Part shown: positions 6,335 to 6,460 of the stretch, in pieces
How positions within the stretch are numbered: position 1 is the first letter of the stretch
How the letters are laid out: every line of letters begins with the position of its first letter
Assembly: GCA_029777735.1 (NCBI GenBank)
Contig: JAKORR010000034.1
Coordinates: forward strand, 1-6,460
Length of the DNA stretch: 6,460 nucleotides
Direction of reading: 5' to 3'
Source: Armatimonadota bacterium
GTDB lineage: Bacteria; Armatimonadota; Zipacnadia; Zipacnadales; FEN-943
Made by a program: the position numbers and the translations under genes
Notes under the pieces: model-generated
What the model was told of the DNA's origin: nothing
Databases searched by the model: none
Seen by the model: only the letters and a program-made list of their open reading frames with translations

Positions 6335-6460
6335 GTGAGTGCCAGGTCAGTGCGGACGGTGCTCCTGGGTATAGACCTGGGCACCACAGCGGTGAAGGTA
6401 GGCCTGTTCGACGCTGCCACAGGCGAGCAAGTGGCCCTGGCGCGTCGGGAATACAGCACC
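6335..6460 (+). CDS. FGGY-family carbohydrate kinase, N-terminal part (cut by window edge)
   Basis: From GTG 6335 an open frame of 42 codons runs off the right edge. It opens VSARSVRTVLLGIDLGTTAVK and continues VGLFDAATGE. The 'GIDLGTT..K..lfD..G' block is the phosphate-1 loop of the sugar kinase/Hsp70/actin fold as seen in xylulokinase, glycerokinase and relatives. The GTG follows the amidohydrolase TAA after one base, with GGAG (6321-6324) ten bases upstream inside the preceding gene, so it is translationally coupled and last or internal in the operon. GTG 6350 is a less likely start. The sugar cannot be told from this fragment. Hsp70 or ROK-type proteins are less likely, given the spacing and the VGLFDAATGE continuation. 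Confidence 0.85.
   Translation, partial: MSARSVRTVLLGIDLGTTAVKVGLFDAATGEQVALARREYST

Noticed and set aside
1..6460. CRISPR array, tRNA or rRNA gene
   Set aside because: I saw no regularly spaced direct repeats and no cloverleaf or rRNA-like conserved sequence on either strand.

Overview
The window is GC-rich bacterial chromosome (close to 60% G+C by eye). It carries three separate pieces of gene content plus two decayed genes. Nothing in it fixes the taxon. The high G+C, a DNA-binding GGDEF protein, a decayed secreted protein opening with a 'DFEKG' motif, and a sugar-type catabolic operon would fit an environmental lineage such as Armatimonadota or Chloroflexota, but that is only a guess.

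Layout. (1) Positions 1-433, minus strand: the remnant of an IS3-family transposase catalytic domain. It is broken by at least two frameshifts and runs off the left edge. (2) Positions 434-736: a leader region with a strong small hairpin and a possible promoter. (3) Positions 737-2200, plus strand: a diguanylate cyclase with an unusual build, namely a MerR/excisionase-type helix-turn-helix, a Pro/Ala/Ser/Thr linker, a GAF-like middle and a C-terminal GGDEF domain with both active site and inhibitory site intact. (4) Positions 2201-2613: a non-coding convergent region holding a 60-bp unit bounded by 9-bp inverted repeats and an adjoining perfect 15-bp hairpin, the likely terminator of the next gene. 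(5) Positions 2614-3096, minus strand: a small heat-shock protein (Hsp20) with a strong ribosome binding site. (6) Positions 3314-3638, minus strand: a secreted-protein pseudogene with a clear signal peptide, one frameshift and one in-frame TGA. (7) From 3839 to the right edge, plus strand: a tight cluster of a class III PLP aminotransferase, an amidohydrolase-2 family metal-dependent hydrolase or lactonase, and the start of an FGGY carbohydrate kinase. Gaps are 14 nt and 1 nt.

How the genes work together. The last three genes are almost certainly one operon. Transamination, ring or amide hydrolysis (or a lactonase or decarboxylase step) and sugar phosphorylation suggest catabolism of a nitrogen-bearing sugar, cyclitol or sugar acid. 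The substrate cannot be read from the sequence. The diguanylate cyclase and Hsp20 genes look like independent units. The IS and secreted-protein remnants show that the left and central parts have been rearranged or are decaying, unless the frameshifts are assembly errors.
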